From assembly GCA_025362615.1 (NCBI GenBank), contig JANYFQ010000057.1:1-16954 (forward strand): a stretch of DNA of 16,954 nt. Direction: 5' to 3'. Of the stretch, positions 1-7,939 are shown one piece after another (the stretch's first letter is position 1; every line of letters begins with the position of its first letter). The notes under the pieces were generated by a model, which saw nothing but the letters and a program-made list of their open reading frames with translations, made no database searches and was not told the DNA's origin. Both the position numbers and the translations under genes were made by a program. This DNA comes from Hymenobacter sp. (lineage in GTDB: Bacteria; Bacteroidota; Bacteroidia; Cytophagales; Hymenobacteraceae).

Positions 1-124
1 AACCCTTTTCCCGGCCAGTATTGCGTTTTGTGTTATTTCCCAGAACTTGAATTATAAAAAAAACCATAAAACGAAACGGCAGCCGGGAAAAGGGGTCCTT
101 CGTGTCTTCGTGTCACGGCAAAAA
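1..124. other. AT-rich intergenic segment at the left edge
   Basis: This is the region downstream of the primase-helicase stop. It is markedly more AT-rich than the rest of the window, with a run of eight A on the plus strand near positions 56-63. It contains a long-spaced inverted repeat (separate entry) and a tandem pair of the octamer CTTCGTGT at 98-113. I see no convincing coding sequence. It could be a terminator region, a replication origin or the control region of a gene to the left, and the window edge prevents a decision. Confidence 0.5.
3..94. repeat. 13-bp inverted repeat around an AT-rich spacer
   Basis: CCCTTTTCCCGGC at 3-15 is the exact reverse complement of GCCGGGAAAAGGG at 82-94. 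The 66-nt spacer is AT-rich. The loop is too long for an ordinary intrinsic terminator, so a protein-bound site, an origin-like element or the edges of a small unit are alternatives. The repeat is seen directly; its role is not known. Confidence 0.6.
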
Positions 125-2596
125 TTACTTCGCTAAAAACCAAACATCTAAGTCGCGGTGCCCAACGAAGGTGCCGCCGGCCTGCCGGCGCTCGTTGTAG
201 GCCAGGCCGGAGTAGTGGCCGAAATCCTTGAGCCAGCTCGTGAAGCGGCGCTTCGAGCACATCTTTTCGTCAAATCCGGCCAGGCTGCGGAAGTCGTTCC
301 ACAGCGTTTCGCGCACGTACACGCGGTCGGCTTCGACCTCGGTTTCCATGAATTCCACGAACTCCTCGCACGTTTTCTGGATGAGCTTGCGCTGGTTGAG
401 GTTGATGGGCGCGGCCTTCGTCACGCCGCCGGCCAGGTAGCGCTGGGTGCAGCGCAGCAGCAGGTTGTCGAACTGGAGCCACTCGGCTTCGTCCCACTCG
501 TCGAAGAGTTCGTGCCCAAACTCGTCGCGGGGCGTGCGGCCGGCCGAGAAATAGCCCGCCACCTCGATTTCGATTTTCCGCCCGTCGTGGCTCGCGCCTT
601 CGCCCACCAGCGTGTCGTTGGTATTGATGAGCAGCTTGGGCGCGTCGTGGAAGTCGATGTACTGCTGCTGCCCGCCCTTCTGCTCCACCTCCATGCCGGT
701 GGTGATGATGGAAAAGAGCTTGTCGAACGGCAGCGCTTTCGCGTCCAGGTCATCGAGCACAATCAGGTCCGAGTCGTGGCGCACCCGCTGGAAGGCGAAG
801 GGGCGGGTGATGTCGAAGTTCTTGCCGTCGAGCTTGACGACGGTGCGGAGCTTTTCCAGGGCCTGCACCAGCAAGCCCTTGCCGGTGCGCCCGGCGGCCC
901 CGCCGCGGGCGATGGCCTCGTCGCAGAGGATGACGGCGTAGCACTCGGTGCGGCTGCGGTGGCGGTGCAGCAGGTAGCCCAGGGCGCTGGCCACGGCATC
1001 GAGCCGTTCGGCGCTGCCGGCGGTGATGAGGGCCAGGTAGCGGCCGAACTCGCCGCAGGCGGCCAGGTCGAAGTCGGCCAGGGGCCGCAGGGCGTTGAGG
1101 GGCGCGAAGTCGCGGCCCACGCGCTGGCTGGCCCAGATGCGGCCTGGCAACTCGGCGTAGGGCCGGGCGGCCAGCCCGCCCTTGCTCACTTCCACGAAGC
1201 AATTTTGAAAGTAGAAGTACGCCAGGTGCTTGGTGTCGTGCACGAAGCTGCTGCCCACCGTGGGCAGGAACTCCAGGGTGCCGTCCTCGAACAACTGGCG
1301 GTGCTCCTTCTGGATGCGGTCCTCCAGCAGCAGCCGGAAGATGCCGTCGAACTCAAAGGGCAGGCTGGCCACGTAGTCGGCCACGTGCTTTTTGATTTCT
1401 ACGCGGGTGATTTCCGTCACCACGTTCTCGTCGATGTGAACGGGCACTACCTTGCCGCTGCCCTGCTTGTGGATGGCGAAGCCCTCGGCGGCCAGCCAGG
1501 CCAGGTACTTGGCGCGGTTGATGAGCAGCGTGTACGTGTCCTGGCTCTTGCTTTTTCCCTCTTTGTACACCACGTCCCAGAACGTGCAGAGTTCCTTTTC
1601 TTCTTCGGCGTAGATGGCCTCGACGGCGGGGCGCAGCACGTCGGCCGGCACGCCCTGGGTGGCGGTGAGGCGGGCCAGCACCGCTTCCAGCGGGGCCTCG
1701 TCGGCCCGCATCTTGCGTACCGAGTACTGGAGCTGTTCGGGTAGGATGGGCTTGCGCTGCCCGGCGCTCAGGCCGTCGTCGATGGTTTTCCAGGCGTTCT
1801 TGGCATCGGTCACGTCGCGGCAGCCGATGGCTTGGCGCAGCTCGGCGCGGGCGTCGGCCTCGGGCAGCAGGCCCGCGCCCACGTAGCCCCCGCAGAGGAA
1901 CGCCATTTTGTTGAGCGTGTGGTGCTTTTGGCCGTCGGGAGCCCCAAGCACCTTGTTCACGGCCGTGCGCAGCGCCACCGTGCCGTAGCCCTCGCCGTTG
2001 CGGCCGGGCTGAAACGAGCTGGCCAGCGTGGGCTGGGCCGGGCGCGGGGCAGCGGCGGCCAGCACCTCGGCAAACACCTCGCTGTCGGGGTTGTGAAACA
2101 GGTGGGGGTCGTGGCTCACGAAGCGCGGGCGGCTCACGTCGGGCAGGCTGTCCACCACCAGCCCAAAGGTGTCCAGGTAGTAGGCGGCCAGGGCGCGGAA
2201 GCTCTCCTCGTGGTGCGTCGTTGGGATGCGCACCAGCACGAAAAACCCTTCGCCGCCGATGCTGGCGGCGGCGGCGAAGGTGTAGGGGTCGGCTTGCACC
2301 TGGGCACGGGCCTCGCGCAGGTCGGCGTCGGGGTTGTCGGCCGCGTCAAGGTCGAGGCACACCAGGCCCGAGTGCTGCACCAGGCCGCTGTCCTTGCGGG
2401 TGGCAAAGGTGCCCGACACGGTGAAGTAGGGCACGGCCTTTTTGGCGGCGCGTTGCGAGGTCTTGGTTTCGCAGCGGCGCACGGCGGCCACCGGCTCGCG
2501 CCACTCACCTGCGCGGATGCCGGCGAGCACGGTTTCGATGGTGAGGTCGGTGCCGGCGGTGATGGCCGTGATTGTGGGGAAGAACGATACCATCAT
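125..2596 (-). CDS. Primase-helicase: BT4734/VirE-type N-domain plus SF3-like (DUF5906-type) helicase
   Basis: An 823-residue replication protein, probably priming DNA synthesis and unwinding the phage origin. Residues about 30-175 resemble the BT4734-like (VirE N) domain, with an LDLD acidic motif at D82/D84, a Ser-Ile-Gly-Gly stretch at 112-115 and an SLPD motif ending at D153, an arrangement reminiscent of archaeo-eukaryotic primases (inference). The C-terminal part resembles Bacteroidota phage DUF5906/D5-like helicases: Walker A GRTGKG with K573, Walker B with D615-D616, and the sensor-like PKLLINTND. The usual Ser/Thr after the Walker A lysine is Gly. The ATG at 2596 was chosen because it begins one base after the upstream stop; the longer open frame overlaps the real upstream gene. 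A second ATG follows at 2593. No Shine-Dalgarno is visible. It is the last gene of the leftward operon in this window. Confidence 0.85.
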   Translation of the reverse strand: MMVSFFPTITAITAGTDLTIETVLAGIRAGEWREPVAAVRRCETKTSQRAAKKAVPYFTVSGTFATRKDSGLVQHSGLVCLDLDAADNPDADLREARAQVQADPYTFAAAASIGGEGFFVLVRIPTTHHEESFRALAAYYLDTFGLVVDSLPDVSRPRFVSHDPHLFHNPDSEVFAEVLAAAAPRPAQPTLASSFQPGRNGEGYGTVALRTAVNKVLGAPDGQKHHTLNKMAFLCGGYVGAGLLPEADARAELRQAIGCRDVTDAKNAWKTIDDGLSAGQRKPILPEQLQYSVRKMRADEAPLEAVLARLTATQGVPADVLRPAVEAIYAEEEKELCTFWDVVYKEGKSKSQDTYTLLINRAKYLAWLAAEGFAIHKQGSGKVVPVHIDENVVTEITRVEIKKHVADYVASLPFEFDGIFRLLLEDRIQKEHRQLFEDGTLEFLPTVGSSFVHDTKHLAYFYFQNCFVEVSKGGLAARPYAELPGRIWASQRVGRDFAPLNALRPLADFDLAACGEFGRYLALITAGSAERLDAVASALGYLLHRHRSRTECYAVILCDEAIARGGAAGRTGKGLLVQALEKLRTVVKLDGKNFDITRPFAFQRVRHDSDLIVLDDLDAKALPFDKLFSIITTGMEVEQKGGQQQYIDFHDAPKLLINTNDTLVGEGASHDGRKIEIEVAGYFSAGRTPRDEFGHELFDEWDEAEWLQFDNLLLRCTQRYLAGGVTKAAPINLNQRKLIQKTCEEFVEFMETEVEADRVYVRETLWNDFRSLAGFDEKMCSKRRFTSWLKDFGHYSGLAYNERRQAGGTFVGHRDLDVWFLAK

Positions 2597-2597
2597 G

Positions 2598-3341
2598 TCA
2601 GAATAAAGACAGCTGCGCGGAGTCAGCTGGTGGGGTCGGTTTTGATGCGCGGGCCACTGCTTTCCGGGCGGGGCGCGGTTGTTTTTCCTTTGCCAGAGCC
2701 AGGTTGCAGGCCGAGCAGCACTCGACGCCGTGCGGCAGCCCTGGGCCTTCGTGAAAGTGCAGCGGGCCGTGCTGCCGCTGGTAGTTGCACTGCGACTTGC
2801 CAGATGCGTCGTAGTAGTGGTGTTTGGTTTTGCCAGGGTCGGTGCTGGCCCACCCCACCCGCCCACCGCCATCCTGCGCAAAGCGCAAATCGGTGAAGTG
2901 TGTCTGCTCTTGGCTAAGTGCGGCCAGCACACAAGCTGGGCAACAGTCCAGCCGGGCGCTGGCTACCGGGGTGTAATCCTTGCGGCAGTTGGCGCAGTTC
3001 TGGGTCGGGCACCGGTCCACGCGGCCCCAGTTGCGGGCGCGGAAGTAAGTGGCTGCTTCTTTCTGTAAATAATCGGGCAGCGGCTGGGCCATCAGGCCGT
3101 AACCAGCAGCAGTAGCACGCCATAGCGGGGCTTCCTGTTGTTTTTTGTCTGGATAGGCTAGGGCAACAACTCCATATTTTGAGAGCCACCGCAACTCGCT
3201 GGCGTCCGGTCCAAAGGTTTCGTACTCGCGCGGCTTGTTAACAATCTTCGCTAGCAACTTGCGTCGCGCTGAAGTCAAGTTCCAATTAACCGTTTCTTCG
3301 GCCGTTGGCATGGCCTCGTAATCAATCGTTGCCTTGCTCAT
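2598..3341 (-). CDS. Cys-rich winged-helix-like phage protein with C-terminal clamp-binding motif
   Basis: 247 residues, family not recognised. Residues about 22-85 look like a winged helix, with a TSARRKLL helix and an LWRATAAGYGLM wing-like segment. Two Cys clusters follow: C111, C116, C119, C133, C134, C137, and C185, C208, C209, C212. Both could be zinc-binding. The tail is basic and Pro-rich and ends exactly in QLSLF (243-247), the consensus beta-clamp-binding pentapeptide, and a clamp gene lies in the same operon. The ATG overlaps the helicase stop by four bases (ATGA) and is preceded by AAGGAGG. The gene is less GC-rich and less codon-biased than its neighbours, especially its first 300 bases, suggesting separate acquisition. 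A DNA-binding adaptor recruited to the phage clamp is my best inference. Confidence 0.75.
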   Translation of the reverse strand: MSKATIDYEAMPTAEETVNWNLTSARRKLLAKIVNKPREYETFGPDASELRWLSKYGVVALAYPDKKQQEAPLWRATAAGYGLMAQPLPDYLQKEAATYFRARNWGRVDRCPTQNCANCRKDYTPVASARLDCCPACVLAALSQEQTHFTDLRFAQDGGGRVGWASTDPGKTKHHYYDASGKSQCNYQRQHGPLHFHEGPGLPHGVECCSACNLALAKEKQPRPARKAVARASKPTPPADSAQLSLF

Positions 3342-4771
3342 GCCGCCACCCCTCCTTCCCGCTGCCGGCGCTGCTGGTAATGCACCCAGCCCGGCTTGTA
3401 GCCCTGGATGGTGGCGTACTCGTGCAGCTCGTCCTCGCTCATGTCGAGCCAGCTCTTTTTCAGGTGGTCGGGCACCGGCTTTTTGGCTCCTTTCACCACC
3501 ACGTGCTTGGGCAGAAAGTCCGTCAGTTCAATAAATTCGGCTTCCTCCAGGGCATCTTTCCCCACGTTGTACACGTGGCCGCACTCGGCGCACTGCTTCG
3601 CAAAGAGGTAGTCGAGGCGCTCGCACACCGGGCACGACTTCATGGGCGGGGCGCTCAGGGCGGCGTCGCCTTTCTTTTTCTTGGCCGTGGCCTCCAGCGC
3701 CGGCACGTCGGGGTGTTCGACGGGGCCGAAGTGGCGCACGTTGCCGCCCTGGTCAATCACGGTGCAGGCCGTTTTGCCGGGGGCCGGGCGCAGGCCGCGG
3801 CCCACCATCTGGAAGTAAAGCGCCTTGCTTTTGGTGGCCCGGTTCAAAATCACGGCCTCGATGGCCGGCAGGTCGAAGCCTTCGGTGAGGATGTTCACGT
3901 TGCAGAGCACGGCGAAGGCCCCGGCGCGGAAGTCTTTCAGTGTCTTCTCCCGCTCGTGGCGGGGCGTTTCGCCGTCCACGTGGCGGGCCCGGATGCCCGC
4001 CGCGCAGAAGGCCTCGCACACCTTCAGGCTGTGTTCCACGTTGATGTTGAAGACGATTGCCTTCTGCCCGTCGGCGAAGCGCCGGTAGTTGGCCACCACG
4101 CCGTCGTAGAGCTGGCGGGTGTCGAACTGCTTGAAGAGCGCCTTCGGGTCGTAGTCGCCGCCGATGGTCTTCACCTCCTCCAGCTTGGGCTCCAGGTCCT
4201 TGCGAGTGCCGAAGTAGCGCACCGGCGTCAGGTAGCCCTGGGCTTGCAGGTCGGCGATGCTCACCGGGGCCACCAGGGCCGTGTACACGTCGCCCAGGCC
4301 GCGCCCGTCGAGGCGGTAGGGCGTGGCCGTGAGGCCGACGACGACGGCGTTGGGGTACGCGTCGAGCACCTTCAGGAAGCCCGCGCTCACGCTGTGGTGG
4401 GCCTCGTCCACCACCACCACCTGGGCCGTGGGCAGGTCGCGGCGGATGAGCGTGGCGATGCTGGCCACCTGCACGGCGGGGCGGCGGCGGGGCGGGTGGC
4501 CGGCCATGATGCAGCCCGCCGGCAGCCCGAAGCCGGTGCGCGGGCAGCTGATGCGCTCGTGGGCCTGCTCCACCAGCTCCTTGCGGTGGGCCAGCCACAG
4601 GGCGCGGTGGCCGCGCCCCACGGCCCCGTGCAGCATGGCGCCGCCGATGGTCGTCTTGCCGCCGCCGGTGGGCACCACCACCAGGATGCGGCGGTGCCCG
4701 GCCTTCATGGCGGCGCGCACGTCGGCCAGCACTTGCTGCTGGTAGTCGCGCAGTTGGGGGAGGTTAGCCAT
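3338..4771 (-). CDS. SF2 DEAD/DEAH-family helicase with C-terminal zinc ribbon
   Basis: 477 residues. ATP-dependent DNA helicase or translocase of superfamily 2, in the group annotated as DEAD/DEAH or type III restriction Res-subunit helicases. It has a Q-like RDYQQQ motif near residue 8, Walker A PTGGGKT with K39, DEAH at 122-125, motif III TATPYR, a helicase C-terminal domain with TEGFDLPA, and motif VI QMVGRGLRP. A CPVC...CAEC zinc ribbon follows. The ATG at 4771 gives an 8-nt overlap with the upstream gene (ATGGCTAA) and has AAGGAGGT seven bases upstream; the longer frame to 4855 has no such support. Its last residues REGGVAA encode the Shine-Dalgarno of the next gene. It probably helps replication fork or recombination steps together with the SSB and primase-helicase; the specific substrate is unknown. 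Confidence 0.9.
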   Translation of the reverse strand: MANLPQLRDYQQQVLADVRAAMKAGHRRILVVVPTGGGKTTIGGAMLHGAVGRGHRALWLAHRKELVEQAHERISCPRTGFGLPAGCIMAGHPPRRRPAVQVASIATLIRRDLPTAQVVVVDEAHHSVSAGFLKVLDAYPNAVVVGLTATPYRLDGRGLGDVYTALVAPVSIADLQAQGYLTPVRYFGTRKDLEPKLEEVKTIGGDYDPKALFKQFDTRQLYDGVVANYRRFADGQKAIVFNINVEHSLKVCEAFCAAGIRARHVDGETPRHEREKTLKDFRAGAFAVLCNVNILTEGFDLPAIEAVILNRATKSKALYFQMVGRGLRPAPGKTACTVIDQGGNVRHFGPVEHPDVPALEATAKKKKGDAALSAPPMKSCPVCERLDYLFAKQCAECGHVYNVGKDALEEAEFIELTDFLPKHVVVKGAKKPVPDHLKKSWLDMSEDELHEYATIQGYKPGWVHYQQRRQREGGVAA

Positions 4772-5087
4772 TGGGCTGACCTCCTTCCCGAATAAATTCC
4801 AACTCCCGTTCCAACTCCGCAATGCGCTTTCGCGCTTTGTGAAGCTGTATTTCATGGTACGCTAATTCCTCCTCCTTGCCGTTGTCAAGGGTGTGAATAA
4901 ACTGAAACACCATCGTTCGGCCCCACGTTGCGGGCAGTTCAAAGGTGCCGGTTGGCGTAGCGCCTGGGCCAATGTACCCGATGCGTAGCACCCATTTTTC
5001 AGCGCCTAAAACCAGCCCGTCAAACTCGCAACGGTAAACCGCTTTGTTCGTCTGAACGCTGAAAGACTTGTTAATCCAACTATCCAC
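4764..5087 (-). CDS. Small phage protein with C-terminal coiled coil, unknown function
   Basis: 107 residues, not recognised. The N-terminal 70 residues alternate hydrophobic and polar positions with many Gly and Thr, suggesting beta structure. The C-terminal 30 residues form a charged helix with Leu/Ile spacing typical of a short coiled coil, so it may form oligomers. The GTG start at 5087 overlaps the exonuclease stop by eight bases (GTGGATAG) and sits behind GAAGGAGGT, which decides the start over the much longer frame running through the exonuclease gene. Its C-terminal REGG codons form the Shine-Dalgarno of the helicase gene. The gene is noticeably less GC-rich than its neighbours. Confidence 0.75.
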   Translation of the reverse strand: MDSWINKSFSVQTNKAVYRCEFDGLVLGAEKWVLRIGYIGPGATPTGTFELPATWGRTMVFQFIHTLDNGKEEELAYHEIQLHKARKRIAELERELEFIREGGQPNG

Positions 5088-5727
5088 GGGCCACCTCCTT
5101 CCCCGCCCACGTGGCGTGCGGCGGCAGGCAGCGCAGTTGCTGGCCCCCGGCGTAGTCGTGCCGCCGCTCGGCGCACACGGCGTTGGTGAGCTCGGCCACC
5201 ACGGGGGCCGGGTGCTTTGCGGCAAGCAGCAGGTGCGCCAGCACGGTGGCCGTGTCGTCGCAGTCGCCCAGGGCGCGGTGCGCTGGGGTGCGCGGCACGG
5301 AAAACAGGGCGCACAGGCTGGCCAGCGAGTAGCCCGCCAGCCCCGGCAGCAGCCGCTGGGCCAGCAGCCGCGTACACAGGAACTCGTTGGCCAGGGCCAC
5401 CCCGCCGCCGAAGCGCCGCCACGCCTCGGCGTAGAAGCCCACGTCGAAGGCCGCGTGGTGGCACACCAGGGCGCTGTTGCCCACGAAGAGGTTGAGTTGC
5501 CGGAAGGCAGCCTTTTGCCCGAACCCGCAGGCCAGGTCGGCGGCCGTGAGGCCGGTGATTTTGGTGATGACCGCAGCCAGCGGCGTGTCGGTGTGCACCA
5601 GGCACCCGAAGCGGCCCACCTCGCGGCCGTGCCGGAAGCGGATGGCCCCGATTTCAATCACCTCGTCCAGTTCGGGGCACAGCCCCGTCGTCTCAAAATC
5701 GAGCACGGTATAGTCGTCGAGCAGCAT
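5080..5727 (-). CDS. DEDDh 3'-5' exonuclease, DnaQ / Pol III epsilon-like
   Basis: 215 residues. It has the full set of DnaQ-superfamily residues: ExoI DFETTG (D10, E12), ExoII HHAAFD (D95), and ExoIII HRALGD (H150, D155). These coordinate two metals for 3'-5' hydrolysis, and the length matches the catalytic domain of epsilon. It starts one base after the upstream gene, at an ATG without a Shine-Dalgarno. Its final KEVARG codons contain the AAGGAGGT of the next gene. With a phage clamp in the operon but no polymerase visible, it may act as a proofreading subunit with host Pol III or as a replication/recombination nuclease. Exonuclease identity is strong; the partner is inference. Confidence 0.9.
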   Translation of the reverse strand: MLLDDYTVLDFETTGLCPELDEVIEIGAIRFRHGREVGRFGCLVHTDTPLAAVITKITGLTAADLACGFGQKAAFRQLNLFVGNSALVCHHAAFDVGFYAEAWRRFGGGVALANEFLCTRLLAQRLLPGLAGYSLASLCALFSVPRTPAHRALGDCDDTATVLAHLLLAAKHPAPVVAELTNAVCAERRHDYAGGQQLRCLPPHATWAGKEVARG

Positions 5728-5728
5728 T

Positions 5729-6157
5729 TTAGAAAAGCGTAAGTTGGTTGGGGGAGATGTCGGCGGGCGGCGGGGTCGGTTGGCGGCGCACGTACTGGTC
5801 GGCGGGCACGTTGAGGGCGATGCCCAGGGCGCGGGCATCGTCCACGAGCCGCGCAAATTTTTCCAGCGTCTGGGGGTCGATTTCGGCAAGGGTGATGCCC
5901 AGCCCCGGCCATTTTTCTTCGGACGTGGCGGCCAGGGCCAGCGCGATGTCGTCGGGGTGCCACAGCACCGGCCGCACGTCGGCCAGCGGCAGGTCACGGG
6001 CCATGCCGTAGGCCACGTCCACGGTGTAGTAGGCTTCGGCCAGGTGCTGCCCGATGTAGGTGCAGGGCAGGGCAATGAGCTGGCCGCGCCCGTGCATTTT
6101 GTGCTCGACTTCGATGTCGGCGGCCAGGTAGGCGGCCAGTACGCGTAGCTCAGCCAC
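5729..6157 (-). CDS. Unknown early phage protein with C-terminal clamp-binding motif
   Basis: 142 residues, family not recognised. It appears to be a soluble alpha/beta protein with no membrane segment and no known catalytic motif, followed by a Pro-rich linker near residues 125-137 and an exact QLTLF at 138-142. That pentapeptide fits the bacterial beta-clamp-binding consensus, and its position on a flexible C-terminal tail is where such peptides normally occur. The GTG start at 6157 overlaps the upstream stop by eight bases (GTGGCTGA) and follows GGGAGGAGGT. It lies directly before the exonuclease, so it may link that enzyme, or host factors, to the phage clamp (inference). Confidence 0.75.
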   Translation of the reverse strand: MAELRVLAAYLAADIEVEHKMHGRGQLIALPCTYIGQHLAEAYYTVDVAYGMARDLPLADVRPVLWHPDDIALALAATSEEKWPGLGITLAEIDPQTLEKFARLVDDARALGIALNVPADQYVRRQPTPPPADISPNQLTLF

Positions 6158-6773
6158 GGGGCACCTCCTCCCATTTTCCGTACCGTTCGCGGCTCAGGAT
6201 TTCGGCGGCGGCTTCCACCCCAAAATGCACCAGCAGGTCCTGGAGTTTGCCGGCGTTGATGGCGTCGCCGGCGTGCCCTTCCGGTGCCCGGAACTCGATG
6301 TACTCGGCCGGTGCGGTGTCTAGGTGGGCGGGCAGGTCGTCAGCGGCGCTGCCGCCCATGCTGCCCAGGTCGCCGAGGTGGTGATGGTCCCGTAAGCAGC
6401 TGATGATTTCGGCGGCGGCGTGGTCGTCGGCCCAGTCAATAAACGCCAGCACGTCATCCAGGCTGGCCTCCGGCGTGGTAGCCGGGTCGCCTAGCGTCGA
6501 TGGCTGTACGCCAAACTGTTCCAGGTAGCGGCGCAGCGGGTTCTTTTCCGGCAGCAGCGTGGCCAGGTGGGCGATGAGGTTCTGCTTACCTGCGTCGTCG
6601 GCCAGGCAGCGCCACACGGTGGTTTCGATGGTCTTGCCGGGTACGTTGTCGGCCCCCAGCCGGTAGCTGGCTTCAGCGGCGATGAAAACCAATTCCGAGA
6701 AGGGCACCCCGCCGGGGTGCCCTTCTGCGGGGATGGTGAGCGGGTTGGCCCGCAGCTCGATGAGTTGCAGCAT
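6150..6773 (-). CDS. Unknown phage protein next to the clamp gene
   Basis: 207 residues, not recognised. It looks soluble and mostly helical, acidic overall, with a His-rich DHHHLGDLG stretch in the middle. The ATG at 6773 lies four bases after the dnaN stop, so the two are almost certainly cotranscribed; no Shine-Dalgarno is visible. Its terminal residues KWEEVPRG encode the GGAGGAGGT that precedes the next start. Replication or clamp-associated function is suggested only by position. Confidence 0.7.
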   Translation of the reverse strand: MLQLIELRANPLTIPAEGHPGGVPFSELVFIAAEASYRLGADNVPGKTIETTVWRCLADDAGKQNLIAHLATLLPEKNPLRRYLEQFGVQPSTLGDPATTPEASLDDVLAFIDWADDHAAAEIISCLRDHHHLGDLGSMGGSAADDLPAHLDTAPAEYIEFRAPEGHAGDAINAGKLQDLLVHFGVEAAAEILSRERYGKWEEVPRG

Positions 6774-6777
6774 GGCC

Positions 6778-7926
6778 CTAGGCGTAGTGGTTGAGCATGA
6801 CCGGCATCACCAGCATCAGCACGTCTTCGTGCGCGTCGCCGCCCACCGGGACCAGCAGGGCCGCGCGGCTGGGGTTGCCCAGGGCCACGTCGAGCTGCTC
6901 GGTGTCGAGGTTGCTCAGGCAGTCGTTGAGGTAGCGCGTGTTGAAGCCGATGGTGAGCGGCTCGCCGTCGTACTGGCAGGCCAGCGTCTCGCTGCCTTCG
7001 TTGCCGAAGTACAGGTCTTCGGCGGTGGCCGTCAGGGCAGCGCCGTCCAGCGCCAGCCGCACCTGGTAGGTGGTTTTGTTGGCCAGCAGCCCCACCCGGT
7101 GCATGGTGTCGAGCAGCTCGCGCCGGTCCACCAGCAGCTTGTTGGGGGTGTCAATCGGGATGACGTTCGTGTAGTCGGGGTAGCGTTCGTCAATCAGGCG
7201 GGCTATCAGCTCGCGGCCCTGGCAGCGTATCCGCAGGTGGCCGCCGCCCTCGGCAAAGTCGAGTTCCACCGGCGCGGCTTCGCTGGGCAGCCAGCTTTTG
7301 AGCAAGGCCCAGGCTTTTTTGGGCACGATGAAGTTTCTGCCCGCGCCGTTCGCGCAGCCCACGTCGAGGCGGCGGTAGCGCACCAGGCGGTGGCCGTCGG
7401 TGGCGGCGAAGGTGAGCCGCGCGGCTTCGAGCTGCACCAGCACGCCCGTCATGGCCGGGCGCAGCGCGTCGGTGCTGAGGGCGAAGATGGTTTTGCCGAC
7501 GGCGCGGGCCAGGCTGCTGCTGGGCAGCTCCACCCGCCAGCACTCGCCCACGGCCGGCACTTTGGGGTAATTTCCAGCATCCTCGCCGCTGATGCGGTAG
7601 CGGCCGTTGGCCGACTTGACGGTGATTTGGTGGTTTTCGTCGTCGTGGCTGACGGTGATGGGCTGGTCGGGCAGCCGCTTGAGCAGGTCGAGCAGCAGCC
7701 GCGCCGGTACGCACAGGGCGTAGCCCGCGCCCGCCGCGCCGGTTTCGATGCGCAGGCCCGCCACCAGCGACACTTCCGGGTCGGAGGCCGTGACGGTGAG
7801 CGTCCCCTCGCCGACGGCAAAGAGGAAACTTTCGAGGATGGGCACCGCCGGGTTGTTGGCGATGACCGGGGCCAGGGCGGCCAGGGTTTTGAGCAGCGCG
7901 GAGCTGCTGACGATGAATTTGGACAT
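6778..7926 (-). CDS. dnaN: DNA polymerase III beta subunit (sliding clamp), phage-encoded
   Basis: 382 residues, the normal length of a bacterial three-domain beta clamp. The N-terminus MSKFIVSSSALLKTLAALAPVI with NPAVPILESF is typical of Bacteroidota DnaN. Later landmarks are YRISGEDAGNYPKVP, a DGHRLVRY segment near the middle, and LNDCLSNL in the last domain. The ring tethers polymerase and other clients to DNA through short peptides. It begins 13 bases after an upstream small membrane-protein gene, at an ATG preceded by an AT-rich leader. Its location among phage replication genes, between unknown proteins, argues against the chromosomal dnaN. It probably replaces or competes with the host clamp; two nearby proteins end in clamp-binding motifs. 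Confidence 0.95.
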   Translation of the reverse strand: MSKFIVSSSALLKTLAALAPVIANNPAVPILESFLFAVGEGTLTVTASDPEVSLVAGLRIETGAAGAGYALCVPARLLLDLLKRLPDQPITVSHDDENHQITVKSANGRYRISGEDAGNYPKVPAVGECWRVELPSSSLARAVGKTIFALSTDALRPAMTGVLVQLEAARLTFAATDGHRLVRYRRLDVGCANGAGRNFIVPKKAWALLKSWLPSEAAPVELDFAEGGGHLRIRCQGRELIARLIDERYPDYTNVIPIDTPNKLLVDRRELLDTMHRVGLLANKTTYQVRLALDGAALTATAEDLYFGNEGSETLACQYDGEPLTIGFNTRYLNDCLSNLDTEQLDVALGNPSRAALLVPVGGDAHEDVLMLVMPVMLNHYA

Positions 7927-7939
7927 GAGAAAAAAGCGG

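Noticed and set aside
98..113. CRISPR-like or satellite repeat (CTTCGTGT)
   Set aside because: Only two tandem copies with no spacers; at most a short intergenic repeat.
158..1744. Long plus-strand open frame opposite the primase-helicase
   Set aside because: It is an antisense shadow: low-complexity Val/Ala/Gly/His-rich protein produced by GC-rich codon bias, with no domain and a well-supported gene opposite. The same holds for the plus frames at 1832-2896, 3305-4795 and 6682-8007 and the minus frame at 11537-12628.
5480..5510. QLNLF inside the exonuclease as a clamp-binding motif
   Set aside because: It falls in the helix leading to the ExoII motif, within the folded catalytic core, not in a flexible tail; likely structural and coincidental.
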